Assembly (NCBI RefSeq): GCF_900406815.1
Contig: NZ_OVCN01000004.1
Span: 62,001-126,000, forward strand
Direction of reading: 5' to 3'
DNA: 64,000 bases
Origin: Acinetobacter haemolyticus
Lineage (GTDB): Bacteria > Pseudomonadota > Gammaproteobacteria > Pseudomonadales > Moraxellaceae
In this document: in pieces, positions 20,126-27,378 of the stretch
Numbering within the stretch: the stretch's first letter is position 1
Layout of the letters: every line of letters starts with the position of its first letter
The notes under the pieces: generated by a model
The model's database searches: none
What the model saw: the letters and a program-made list of their open reading frames with translations, nothing else
What the model was told of the DNA's origin: nothing
Translations under genes and position numbers: made by a program

Positions 20126-20608
20126 TTAAGCCAAAAGTTTCTGAATATCTTTACCAATTTTTTCGGGCTTGGTGGTTGGAGAATAACGCTTGATCACTTT
20201 GCCGTTTTGGTCAATCAAAAACTTGGTGAAATTCCATTTTATGCTTTCACTGCCTAAAATACCTTTGGCTTCTGAAGTAAGATATTTATAAATCGGATGT
20301 GCATTTGAGCCATTCACATCGACTTTGGCAAACATGGGAAATGATACGCCATAGTTGCGCTGACAAAAACTACCAATTTCTTCATTACTTGATGGGTCTT
20401 GGTTAGCAAACTGGTTACAGGGGAAACCCAAAATTACTAAACCTTGTTGTTGATAATCTTGATATAGCTTTTCAAGTCCTTCAAATTGTGGGGTTAAGCC
20501 ACACTGACTTGCAGTGTTTACCACCAATAAAACTTTGCCTTGAAAGTCTGCAAGGTTCTTTTGCTCGCCTTCTAACAATTCTGCCTGAAAATCATAAATT
20601 GTGGTCAT
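20126..20608 (-). CDS. Glutathione peroxidase (Cys type)
   Basis: A 160-residue thiol peroxidase of the GPx/BtuE family that reduces organic or lipid hydroperoxides with glutathione or thioredoxin. The catalytic Cys is in [11 protein letters not shown] near residue 36, Gln in [11 protein letters not shown] near 70, and the Trp of the WNFTKFL motif near 125. It is the Cys, not Sec, form. The gene is divergent from an OhrR-like regulator, and the shared intergenic region holds a perfect operator palindrome, so it is probably induced by organic peroxides. Confidence 0.93.
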   Translation of the reverse strand: MTTIYDFQAELLEGEQKNLADFQGKVLLVVNTASQCGLTPQFEGLEKLYQDYQQQGLVILGFPCNQFANQDPSSNEEIGSFCQRNYGVSFPMFAKVDVNGSNAHPIYKYLTSEAKGILGSESIKWNFTKFLIDQNGKVIKRYSPTTKPEKIGKDIQKLLA

Positions 20609-20684
20609 ACAACACCTCTCTTAGATTCAATCAATCTTATTTACCTAATCGCTGTTTGCATCTGTTCAGCTGTGCATATTAATA

Positions 20685-20709
20685 TTGCACACAATTATAT
20701 TGTGTGCAA
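20685..20709. promoter_or_regulatory. OhrR-type operator palindrome
   Basis: TTGCACACAAT-TAT-ATTGTGTGCAA is a perfect 25-bp palindrome between the peroxidase and the MarR/OhrR gene. A second half-site, TACACACAATATA, lies at 20716-20728. Such TACAATT-like palindromes are typical of OhrR/MarR binding sites and would control both divergent genes. Confidence 0.75.
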
Positions 20710-20787
20710 GTTAATTACACACAATATACTTTTAATCATTTTCAAACTATACTGTCGCCTAGCAAAAGCGATGTTGAGGAGTGAAGC

Positions 20788-21240
20788 ATGACCGAAATTT
20801 CTTACTTGGATAATCAAGTGTGTTTTGCGATGTATTCCGCGACCAATGCGATGATTCGTCAATATCGTCCTTTGCTTCAGGAATACGACCTGACCTACCC
20901 GCAATTTATTGTGCTGTTGGCTTTATACGAAAAAGACAATGTGACTTTGTCTGAAATTGGTCAAAAGACCTTTTTTGATTCGGGCACGCTGACACCGATT
21001 ATTAAAAAACTAGAAGAAAAGCAGTTTTTAAAGCGTGTTGCAGTGAAAGAAGATGAGCGCATGAAGAAAGTGATCTTGCTGGAAAAAGCTCTTGCTGCAA
21101 AAAATGAAATTACGTTAATTCCTTTTAAACTCGCCTGCTCTTTGGGTATGGACCCGAATGATCTGCTAGCGATACACAACTTGTGTCATCGTTTTTTAAA
21201 GGGTTTAGAGCATTCTAAACTTGAAAGTTTGAGTGAATAA
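20788..21240 (+). CDS. OhrR-family (MarR) organic-peroxide sensing repressor
   Basis: A 150-residue winged-helix MarR protein. The N-terminus (YLDNQVCFAMYSATNAMIR) carries the conserved reactive Cys of OhrR at residue 12; further Cys residues near 113 and 131 could form the second thiol of the two-Cys type. The recognition region is TLSEIGQKTFFDSGTLTPIIKKLE with a DERMKKV wing. OhrR repressors release DNA when the Cys is oxidised by organic hydroperoxides. The usual partner ohr is not adjacent; instead the divergent gene is a glutathione peroxidase, the likely target through the 25-bp palindrome. Confidence 0.9.
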   Translation: MTEISYLDNQVCFAMYSATNAMIRQYRPLLQEYDLTYPQFIVLLALYEKDNVTLSEIGQKTFFDSGTLTPIIKKLEEKQFLKRVAVKEDERMKKVILLEKALAAKNEITLIPFKLACSLGMDPNDLLAIHNLCHRFLKGLEHSKLESLSE

Positions 21241-21429
21241 ATGCAACAAGCCATTGTTGGATTTCACCTCGATGATGAGAATCATTGGGTTGCTGATCTC
21301 GCTTGTGGTCACACCCAACATGTGCGCCATGATCCACCGTGGCAAAATCGCCCTTGGGTGTTGACTGAGCAAGGGCGCAGTGAGAAATTAGGGGTAATGT
21401 TGGAATGTAAGAAGTGTGAGGACGAGTAA
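21241..21429 (+). CDS. DUF3565 small zinc-ribbon-like protein
   Basis: A 62-residue protein whose ATG directly follows the TAA of the ohrR-like gene, so translation is probably coupled. It carries ACGHTQHVRHDPPW in the middle and LECKKCE at the end; the Cys/His spacing suggests a metal site. DUF3565 has no established biochemical function. Its place in an OhrR operon suggests a link with oxidative stress. Confidence 0.8.
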   Translation: MQQAIVGFHLDDENHWVADLACGHTQHVRHDPPWQNRPWVLTEQGRSEKLGVMLECKKCEDE

Positions 21430-21475
21430 TTCGCATAACGCCCCTTATGTTAAATGGCATGGTGCTATAAATATA

Positions 21476-21892
21476 TTAGCTTTCGAAAAAAGTATTATTT
21501 TGAGGGTTAAATATTATTATATTCTCAATATCTTCCAAATAATCCAGCATCAAAATTGTGTGGTTTGTATAATTTTTTGATTTATCATCAGCAAACCTAA
21601 CTACTATCCGCTTATTAATATTAGAAAAATCTCTCGCTCGACTAGGTTCACCATATGTTGCTATTTTTATTGAATCATCAATTATATGTTGGCCAGTTTC
21701 ATAAAAAACTCTAATCCACCAGTTCTCCCAAGAAAGGAGTAAATGCTTTTCAGAAGAGTCGAATGGATCCTCTTCATATTGAACATTAAATCCCGTTGTC
21801 TTTGAAAAACAGCTTGTTAATTCTGTTTCAAGAAATTGTAATGAAAATTGATTTGAATTTTCATTAAGTAAACAATAAAGCGAAAAGGCCAA
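21476..21892 (-). CDS. Hypothetical acidic protein, AT-rich
   Basis: A 138-residue acidic protein without signal peptide or membrane helix; conserved-looking aromatic stretches include LLLSWENWWIRVFYE near residue 55. The likely start is a TTG at 21892 with GGAG nine nucleotides upstream; an in-frame ATG slightly further upstream is followed after three codons by a TAG. Base composition is lower in GC than the flanking core genes, suggesting acquired DNA. The compact, acidic form recalls immunity proteins of polymorphic toxin systems, but I recognise no family and no toxin gene is adjacent. Confidence 0.5.
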   Translation of the reverse strand: MAFSLYCLLNENSNQFSLQFLETELTSCFSKTTGFNVQYEEDPFDSSEKHLLLSWENWWIRVFYETGQHIIDDSIKIATYGEPSRARDFSNINKRIVVRFADDKSKNYTNHTILMLDYLEDIENIIIFNPQNNTFFES

Positions 21893-22219
21893 AATCTATT
21901 TCTCCATATATTGAATGTACTAATTTCAATAGTAATCTCCTAAAATTAACATAATTCGCCCTATGCGAAACACATTAACTTTTCTTTTTATCATCAATAT
22001 CTTATCTAAATCCGTTCTAGGTTTCAGCACACTGGAACGGCTTTTTTGTGATTTTTCACGTTCCACGCTTAATTTTCAATAATTATTTCTAATAATCGAT
22101 TAATTAAACTAAATACGGAACTCTCACATATTTTACCTAATAACTAAATTTAGTCCTTGACCTCAAGCTAAGTTGAGCTTTTATAGTTGCCTTTTAATTT
22201 TAGATACATGGAAAGAGTA
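21893..22219. other. Gene-free accessory intergenic stretch
   Basis: AT-rich and without a convincing gene. It holds a plus-strand terminator-like hairpin, CCGTTC (22012-22017) with GAACGG (22035-22040) followed by CTTTTTT, although no plus-strand gene ends within the preceding 580 bp. An 8-bp inverted repeat TTCGCATA/TATGCGAA flanks the preceding 138-aa gene (near 21431 and 21963). Confidence 0.4.
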
Positions 22220-22939
22220 ATGAGCGATTCGAATAAAACATTTCTCATATACGGTGTTAGTAAAGGACTAGGAAAAGCCATTGCTCAAACTGTACCAAGG
22301 TCAACAGATACGATCTATGGCGTATCCCGAACTCAACCACAAGAAATTCAAAATTTAAACTGGATCTGTACTGATCTTTCCAAATCTGAACAAGCTGTAA
22401 GTGACGTAAAAACAGCAATTGGACAGCAAAAAGTTGATGTGCTGATTTACAACGTAGGCATTTGGGAACAACAGGCATTTAGCGAAAATTATAATTTTGC
22501 AGACGTTTCTGCCGCTGAAATCAACCAAATTATTAATACCAATATCATCACCTGTATCCAATCCATTCAATCATTGCTTGAAAATCTAAAGTGCTCTGAC
22601 AATGCCAAAATTATTCTGATCGGTTCAACTTGGGGTGTTGATAACCATAACGGCAAAGAGCTTATTTTCTCCGCCACCAAATTTGCATTAAGAGGTATTG
22701 CACAATCCCTCAGAGAAATCTTACGTGAACATTTAATTGGAGTGAGTGTGCTTAATCTAGGCTACCTTGCGAGTGAATATGAGATTGAAAAACCTGTTGT
22801 AGAAATTTTAGAAGAAACAGAATATTCCTTAATTCCTTTGGCAGATGTTATTCATACGATTAATTTTATTATTTCAACCAGTAAAGCAAGCTGTGTAAAG
22901 GAAATACTGATGCCTGCGATGCTAGATCAGAATGTTTAA
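22220..22939 (+). CDS. Short-chain dehydrogenase/reductase-like protein
   Basis: A 239-residue Rossmann-fold SDR. The cofactor loop IYGVSKGLGKAIA is near residue 10, YNVGIWEQ near 87 replaces the usual NNAG, ILIGSTWGV holds the catalytic Ser, and FSATKFALRG has Phe in place of the usual catalytic Tyr of YxxxK. The missing Tyr suggests an atypical or non-catalytic SDR. ATG 22220 has a GGAAAGAG SD; the upstream TTG and ATG lack one. It stands alone in an accessory region. Confidence 0.75.
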   Translation: MSDSNKTFLIYGVSKGLGKAIAQTVPRSTDTIYGVSRTQPQEIQNLNWICTDLSKSEQAVSDVKTAIGQQKVDVLIYNVGIWEQQAFSENYNFADVSAAEINQIINTNIITCIQSIQSLLENLKCSDNAKIILIGSTWGVDNHNGKELIFSATKFALRGIAQSLREILREHLIGVSVLNLGYLASEYEIEKPVVEILEETEYSLIPLADVIHTINFIISTSKASCVKEILMPAMLDQNV

Positions 22940-23057
22940 TTTTTTACTTAAGTTTTAAGTACACCAACAACCATTCATGCTTAAGCATCAAATACACTCT
23001 CCATCAGCATATCGTTTTTCTTTTCTCATTATTCCAACCTCGCTTTAACAGAACGTC

Positions 23058-23100
23058 CCTTGATGATATGATATATACTAATGATACATACCGCAGTATT
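23058..23100 (+). promoter_or_regulatory. vapBC promoter/operator region
   Basis: The 40 bp before vapB contain three ATGATA units (GATGATATGATATATACTAATGATACAT region) next to a TATACT-like -10. Repeats of this type at a toxin-antitoxin promoter are usually the autoregulatory VapBC site. Confidence 0.4.
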
Positions 23101-23111
23101 GGGAGGTAAAT

Positions 23112-23342
23112 ATGGAAATTGCGAAAGTATTTAAAACAGGCCGAAGTCAGGCAGTTCGCTTGCCTAAAGCTTTCCGTTTTAATGGTACTGAGGTAGCCAT
23201 CAAAAGCTTTGGTCGTGGCGTATTACTCATGCCCATCGACAATCCTTGGGATGTAATGTTGGAAGCTGTCAACGAATTTGAGGTTGGGTTCCAGTTAGAA
23301 CGAGCAGATCAAGGGGAACAAGAGCGTGAGGAATTTAGATGA
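23112..23342 (+). CDS. vapB: VapB-type antitoxin (AbrB/SpoVT fold)
   Basis: A 76-residue antitoxin with an N-terminal swapped-hairpin AbrB DNA-binding domain (AKVFKTGRSQAVRLPKAFRF) and an acidic C-terminal tail that would neutralise the toxin. It has a GGGAGG SD. Its stop overlaps the start of the PIN toxin by four bases (ATGA), the classic coupling of a type II toxin-antitoxin pair. Confidence 0.88.
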   Translation: MEIAKVFKTGRSQAVRLPKAFRFNGTEVAIKSFGRGVLLMPIDNPWDVMLEAVNEFEVGFQLERADQGEQEREEFR

Positions 23343-23734
23343 TTTACCTCCTAGACACAAATATTTGTATCTATGTGATTAATCACAAACCTCAGCACGT
23401 CTTTGACCGATTTAAACAGTACCAACTTGGTCAGCTTGCAATTTCGAGTATCACTGCATCTGAACTTGCTTTTGGTGTAGAAAAGTCTGGATCTGAACGC
23501 AATAAGCAGGCACTAAACAAATTTTTATCACCTTTAGACATCTTAGCTTATGATGAGCATGCTATTTGGCATTACGCTAAATTACGCCATGCTCTTCAAT
23601 CGACCGGTAAATCTATTGGTAACTTAGATATGTTGATAGCTGCCCATGCTTTAGCGTTGGATGTTGTCTTAGTCACGAACAATACCAAAGAATTTGAACG
23701 TATTGATGGTCTAAAGTTAGAAAATTGGGTCTAA
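23339..23734 (+). CDS. vapC: VapC-type PIN-domain ribonuclease toxin
   Basis: A 131-residue PIN ribonuclease. The acidic catalytic residues are present: LLDTNICIYV (Asp near 6), TASELAFGV (Glu near 41) and GNLDMLIAAHA (Asp near 98), with a final TNNTKEFERI. VapC toxins cut tRNA or rRNA. All catalytic acids are intact, so it should be active when free of VapB. It lies in an accessory block of small genes. Confidence 0.9.
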   Translation: MIYLLDTNICIYVINHKPQHVFDRFKQYQLGQLAISSITASELAFGVEKSGSERNKQALNKFLSPLDILAYDEHAIWHYAKLRHALQSTGKSIGNLDMLIAAHALALDVVLVTNNTKEFERIDGLKLENWV

Positions 23735-23870
23735 TTTTATGCACCTGCTGAAGGGTTAGCATTCACATAAAAAATTTAAAGTTGAATCACTAGGTTAAAA
23801 AAAACAACTGTACCTTAAAAAGTAATGAAGAAGTGGATCTACCATATTTTTAAACGATTAGAGAGACATT

Positions 23871-24323
23871 ATGATTAAAAAGTATGTGCTTAATTTTACT
23901 GCTAGTTATCTATTTATGATTATCTTATTGGGCATTATTTCTATTTTTGTTGATATTTCTGGGGCGATTAGCTCTATTATCATTCTTTTGGCAGCAGCTG
24001 CTTACACATCTGCAAAATTTGTAACTGATCAAAAACGTATTCCTGATCATTCTGAAAAAAGAAAACTTGTTTGGTGGTGTTTCTTTTCATCAATCGCCCT
24101 CAGTACACTATTAATATTAGCTTATTCAATTTTAGATATGGGTTTTGATTCATTTATTGAAGTTATTCAATCCATCTTAAGCGAAGTTCCACTTTGGATC
24201 TTAGTGATCAGCTTTACGATTTCATTACTCATTCAGTATTGGATACTAAATTATAGTTTTAGTCACATTGCACAAAAAAGATTGGAAAAAATGAGAAAAG
24301 ATCTATTAAAAAGCCAATTTTAA
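23871..24323 (+). CDS. ABZJ_00895-like membrane protein
   Basis: A 150-residue protein with four predicted membrane helices (about residues 8-28, 33-48, 67-88, 107-130). A conserved KFVTDQKRIPDHSEKRKLVWW loop follows helix two. The pattern resembles the ABZJ_00895 family, a group of small Acinetobacter membrane proteins of unknown function. It is convergent with pyrE and shares a bidirectional terminator with it. Confidence 0.7.
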   Translation: MIKKYVLNFTASYLFMIILLGIISIFVDISGAISSIIILLAAAAYTSAKFVTDQKRIPDHSEKRKLVWWCFFSSIALSTLLILAYSILDMGFDSFIEVIQSILSEVPLWILVISFTISLLIQYWILNYSFSHIAQKRLEKMRKDLLKSQF

Positions 24324-24341
24324 TCCTTTGTTTTGTAACAA

Positions 24342-24365
24342 AAAAGGAAGCCTTCGCTTCCTTTT
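24342..24365. terminator. Bidirectional terminator between the membrane protein gene and pyrE
   Basis: AAAAGGAAGC-CTTC-GCTTCCTTTT is a 10-bp stem with a tetraloop, placed between two convergent genes. Confidence 0.85.
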
Positions 24366-24381
24366 CTCTTTCACTTAAAAC

Positions 24382-25032
24382 TTAGATGCCATATTTTTCA
24401 CGATAAGCCTGCATATTTGCCAATGCTTCTTTCTCGCCTTTTGCATCCAAATAATCCATCAAATCTTTCATTGTGATTAAAGCATGCACTGGGATTTCAA
24501 GTTCTTTTTGCACTTCCTGAATCGCAGAAAGCTCACCTTGACCACGTTCTTGACGGTCTAATGCAACCAACACCCCTGCAATCGTCGCACCTGCATTTTT
24601 TAAGATGGTCACAACTTCACGAATCGCAGTTCCCGCGGTGATCACATCATCAATGATCCAGACTTTTTGACCTGCAACTGATGCACCAACCAACACACCG
24701 CCTTCGCCATGATCTTTGGCTTCTTTACGGTTAAACCCCCACGGCACACTCTTACCATGCACTTGAGATAAAGCCACTGCTGCTGCTGCAACAAAAGGAA
24801 TACCTTTGTACGCTGGACCAAAAATCACTTCAACATTGTCACACTGAACCAATTTATCCGCATAACCTTGTGCTAATAACGATAGTGCTTCACCATCATT
24901 GAGCAAACCTGCGTTAAAGAAATAAGGACTGACACGACCTGATTTTAAGGTAAACTCACCAAATTTAAGCACACCACGTGATAATGCGAGTTCGATAAAA
25001 GCTTGCGGATGAAATGACACAGGCGTTGTCAT
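24382..25032 (-). CDS. pyrE: Orotate phosphoribosyltransferase
   Basis: A 216-residue type I phosphoribosyltransferase converting orotate and PRPP to OMP in pyrimidine synthesis. The PRPP motif is [16 protein letters not shown] near residue 122; [16 protein letters not shown] near 26 and [10 protein letters not shown] near 72 are also diagnostic. Length equals the family norm (213-216) when started at the ATG at 25032 (MTTPVSF); a longer reading from 25128 has no homology. It is divergent from xth with 41 bp between the chosen starts. Confidence 0.95.
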   Translation of the reverse strand: MTTPVSFHPQAFIELALSRGVLKFGEFTLKSGRVSPYFFNAGLLNDGEALSLLAQGYADKLVQCDNVEVIFGPAYKGIPFVAAAAVALSQVHGKSVPWGFNRKEAKDHGEGGVLVGASVAGQKVWIIDDVITAGTAIREVVTILKNAGATIAGVLVALDRQERGQGELSAIQEVQKELEIPVHALITMKDLMDYLDAKGEKEALANMQAYREKYGI

Positions 25033-25073
25033 ATAAGGTGCTCCAAATTCTTCAATTGAGGTTAAACAGACGT

Positions 25074-25898
25074 ATGATACCAAAGGATAGCTATCCAAGT
25101 GATGTAAAAATTCTTCGAGTCGTTTCAATTAACGTGAATGGGCTGCGTGCATCCGTAACCAAAGGACTCTTGGAGTGGTTAGAACAATCCGATGCAGATG
25201 TAGTCTGTATGCAGGAAAGCCGTATTACTCATGAACAATGGACTGATAAATTTAAACCAGAAGATTGGTATACACACCTATTCCCTGCTGAACGTGCTGG
25301 TTATGCAGGTACAGCCATCTATAGTCGTCTACCATTTGTTTCGGTCACCAATGGTTTAGGTTTTGAACTGGCAGATTCTCAAGGACGTTTTATTACCGCT
25401 GAATTTGATTTAGGACTGTCACATCCTGTTCATATTGCCTCGTTATACTTACCTTCAGGATCAAGTGGTGATGAAGCTCAAGCACGTAAAGATATATTTC
25501 TCGAAGAATACGCAAAAATCTTAAAACAATGGCGTGATGAGAAGAAATCAATCATCGTGTGTGGTGACTACAATATCGTACACAAGCGTATTGATATTAA
25601 AAACTGGTCAGGTAACCAGAAGTCATCAGGTGTATTACCGCATGAACGTGCATGGCTCGATCATATTTATGATGAGTTGGGTTATGTTGATACCTTCCGT
25701 GAAGTACGAACTGAAGCAGAATTGTACTCATGGTGGTCAAATCGCGGTCAAGCGCGCGCAAAAAATGTCGGTTGGCGTATCGACTATCATGCATGCTCTC
25801 CAGATTGGAAAGCACGTACCGCAAATGCATGGGTCTATAAAGAACAATGGTTTAGTGACCATGCACCTGTGATTATTGACTATAAAATACACGAATAA
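25074..25898 (+). CDS. xth: Exodeoxyribonuclease III (AP endonuclease)
   Basis: A 274-residue EEP-family nuclease that cleaves at abasic sites and removes 3' blocks in base-excision repair. Motifs are [21 protein letters not shown] (catalytic Glu), [12 protein letters not shown] (Asp/Asn) and [12 protein letters not shown] (Asp/His) at the C-terminus, so all catalytic residues are present. The start is ambiguous: ATG 25074 has GAGG 12 nt upstream; ATG 25014 would overlap pyrE. The pyrE-xth divergent pair is common in gammaproteobacteria. Confidence 0.92.
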   Translation: MIPKDSYPSDVKILRVVSINVNGLRASVTKGLLEWLEQSDADVVCMQESRITHEQWTDKFKPEDWYTHLFPAERAGYAGTAIYSRLPFVSVTNGLGFELADSQGRFITAEFDLGLSHPVHIASLYLPSGSSGDEAQARKDIFLEEYAKILKQWRDEKKSIIVCGDYNIVHKRIDIKNWSGNQKSSGVLPHERAWLDHIYDELGYVDTFREVRTEAELYSWWSNRGQARAKNVGWRIDYHACSPDWKARTANAWVYKEQWFSDHAPVIIDYKIHE

Positions 25899-25916
25899 GT
25901 GAACAGTTGTTCACTT
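25897..25916. repeat. 20-bp palindrome at the end of xth
   Basis: AAGTGAACA-GT-TGTTCACTT overlaps the xth stop codon. There is no T run after it, so it may be a weak terminator or a regulator site upstream of the sRNA gene at 25994. Confidence 0.4.
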
Positions 25917-25931
25917 TGACCGCTTCTTTAG

Positions 25932-25987
25932 CTTACATATCATGTCGCTTTTTGTGTATTTTTATTTAACAACTGTGACGGCATTAT
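25932..25987 (+). promoter_or_regulatory. Candidate GacA half-box and promoter of sRNA C
   Basis: CTTACA (25932-25937) matches the right half of the GacA site TGTAAG-N6-CTTACA; the left half (CCGCTT) does not match. A possible -10, CATTAT (25982-25987), starts 45 nt downstream of the half-box, the same spacing as at the two sRNA genes near 60.7 and 61.5 kb. Confidence 0.4.
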
Positions 25988-25993
25988 AGCACC

Positions 25994-26148
25994 ACGGCAC
26001 AGGGAAGCGGTCAGGATGACCACAAAGGGATAGGACGCCGTAGGAAGATAAAATAAACTTAGTTTAAGTTTATTTGCAAGGATGAGACATTGGACGTTGA
26101 AATGAGACCCGCATGATCAGGATGATTAAATGCGGGTTTTCTCTTTTT
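25994..26148 (+). ncRNA. sRNA C: Csr/Rsm-type (CsrA-sequestering) small RNA candidate
   Basis: About 155 nt with eight GGA motifs (26003, 26014, 26028, 26033, 26043, 26080, 26092, 26120). GGTC-AGGAT-GACC (26009-26021) puts AGGA in a hairpin loop. ACGGC at the 5' end (25994-25998) pairs with GCCGT (26037-26041) to close a multi-GGA domain. An 11-bp AT stem (26051-26061 with 26065-26075) follows, then a terminator, ACCCGCAT/ATGCGGGT (26107-26137), with AGGA in its loop and CTCTTTTTT after it. Dense GGA motifs in loops plus an intrinsic terminator are the hallmark of CsrB/RsmZ RNAs that titrate CsrA/RsmA. The gap between xth and the reductase gene has no coding frame. The 5' end is an estimate. 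Confidence 0.75.
26107..26148 (+). terminator. Terminator of sRNA C
   Basis: ACCCGCAT (26107-26114) and ATGCGGGT (26130-26137) form an 8-bp stem followed by TTTCTCTTTTTT; the loop contains CAGGATG. Confidence 0.8.
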
Positions 26149-26336
26149 TAAATCTACAAATTTTTTCTTAGTCTTTTCCTTCGCCTGTAACTCAAACAAT
26201 CAATCTGTTTAGACACCTCATTTGCTTCTTAAAAACACTGCATCGATTAACTTGATAAAAAAATCCGACTGGCAAATCACCTCACTTTTCAGTTAGGCTG
26301 TGAGGAAGATGATTCACTCTTTTTGATGGTTTTAGC

Positions 26337-26687
26337 ATGTTTAAAATTTACGGTATTAAAAATTGTAATTCGATGAAAAAAGCGTTTGATGCACTACAAG
26401 CGAAGGGAATTGATTACCAATTTCATGATTATAAAAAACAAGGCATTGATGCTGAAACTTTAGAGATTTGGTTAAAGGAAATCGGTGCAGATAAAGTCCT
26501 CAATAAGAAAGGTACAACATGGCGTAAATTAACAGCAGATGAACAAGCGCATGCAAGCAGTAGCGAACAAAACCTGATTGAGACTTTAATTGCACAGCCA
26601 AGTTTGATTAAACGTCCTGTATTACAAACCCCGCAAGGTTTTATTATTGGCTTTGATGAAACAACATATCAAAACCTATCAGCTTAG
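26337..26687 (+). CDS. ArsC/Spx-family reductase (YffB-like)
   Basis: A 116-residue thioredoxin-fold protein of the ArsC/Spx/MgsR superfamily. The active-site region is IYGIKNCNSMKKAFD (single Cys near residue 10), with KGTTWRKL near 60 and LIKRPVLQTPQGFIIGF near 93. YffB-type members may use glutathione; arsenate reduction has not been shown. No ars genes are adjacent, so an arsenic role is unlikely. It has its own terminator and stands alone. Confidence 0.85.
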   Translation: MFKIYGIKNCNSMKKAFDALQAKGIDYQFHDYKKQGIDAETLEIWLKEIGADKVLNKKGTTWRKLTADEQAHASSSEQNLIETLIAQPSLIKRPVLQTPQGFIIGFDETTYQNLSA

Positions 26688-26702
26688 AAATAGATATTAA
26701 AA

Positions 26703-26737
26703 AACCGAGTTCACGTTAGGCGAACTCGGTTTTTTTA
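26703..26737. terminator. Bidirectional terminator between the ArsC-like and DUF2147 genes
   Basis: ACCGAGTTC (26704-26712) and GAACTCGGT (26722-26730) with a T7 run on the plus side and A4 on the other, between convergent genes. Confidence 0.85.
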
Positions 26738-26751
26738 TTGGACAAATTAAC

Positions 26752-27189
26752 TTAGTTAGAACGCACCCAAGTTTGGTTACGACCCAGTGCTGCAACGCCG
26801 ATATAACCGCGTAATTTCAGCTTTTGACCACCATCAGTCAACTCAGCTTTAAGCTTATAAGTCTTACCATTTTTTGGATCCACAATAGAACCACCATCAT
26901 AGTTTACGCCACCTACATTTTTAAGGTTACGTACAATGGTCACGCCATTCAGTGATTTGTTATGAAATGGGCCTTCACATTTCGTACAAACACTTTCCTG
27001 ACCTGGAACTAAGTATTTCTGAATCGATGCAGTTAATGAACCATCTTTTTGCTCAGTAAACTTGACGATTGCTTTTGGTTGCTTAGTTTCATCGTCAATC
27101 GTTTGCCACACGCTACCGTGTAATGCGTCCGCCGCATTGGCAAATGCTGTCAAACTAAACAATCCTAGTGCTAAAGCTATTTTCTTCAT
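26752..27189 (-). CDS. DUF2147 secreted protein
   Basis: A 145-residue exported protein. The signal peptide is MKKIALALGLFSLTAFANA; a DUF2147 domain fills the rest: GSVWQTIDDETKQPKAIVK, two Cys in SVCTKCEGP, GGSIVDPKNGKTYKLK and LKLRGYIGVAALGRNQTW. DUF2147 proteins are periplasmic beta-barrels of unknown role; some lie in operons with envelope or signalling genes. ATG 27189 has AAGGAT ten bases upstream and starts the signal peptide; an earlier in-frame start gives a non-secreted N-terminus and is rejected. Confidence 0.88.
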   Translation of the reverse strand: MKKIALALGLFSLTAFANAADALHGSVWQTIDDETKQPKAIVKFTEQKDGSLTASIQKYLVPGQESVCTKCEGPFHNKSLNGVTIVRNLKNVGGVNYDGGSIVDPKNGKTYKLKAELTDGGQKLKLRGYIGVAALGRNQTWVRSN

Positions 27190-27378
27190 TTTTGTAATAT
27201 CCTTCGTGGGTCTTTTAAGACTAAGAGTATTGAAAACTTCCATCAATATTGCAATTCTTGATTGTGACTATTAGGTACAGCCTGATCAGGTGCAAAACAC
27301 CGTACAGAACACCATTGAATAGGTTTTCAAATCAAGTACTCTCTTAGTTGTATACTGCTCTAACAATATGGAAAAATT

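Noticed and set aside
21430..21456. GCATAAC ... GTTAAAT, resembling integron attC core sites
   Set aside because: The pair spans only 23-27 bp with no L boxes; real attC sites are longer (about 57-141 bp) and no integrase is near.
25033..25128. N-terminal extension of PyrE overlapping xth
   Set aside because: The family starts at MTTPVSF-like residues; the extra 32 residues are antisense to xth.
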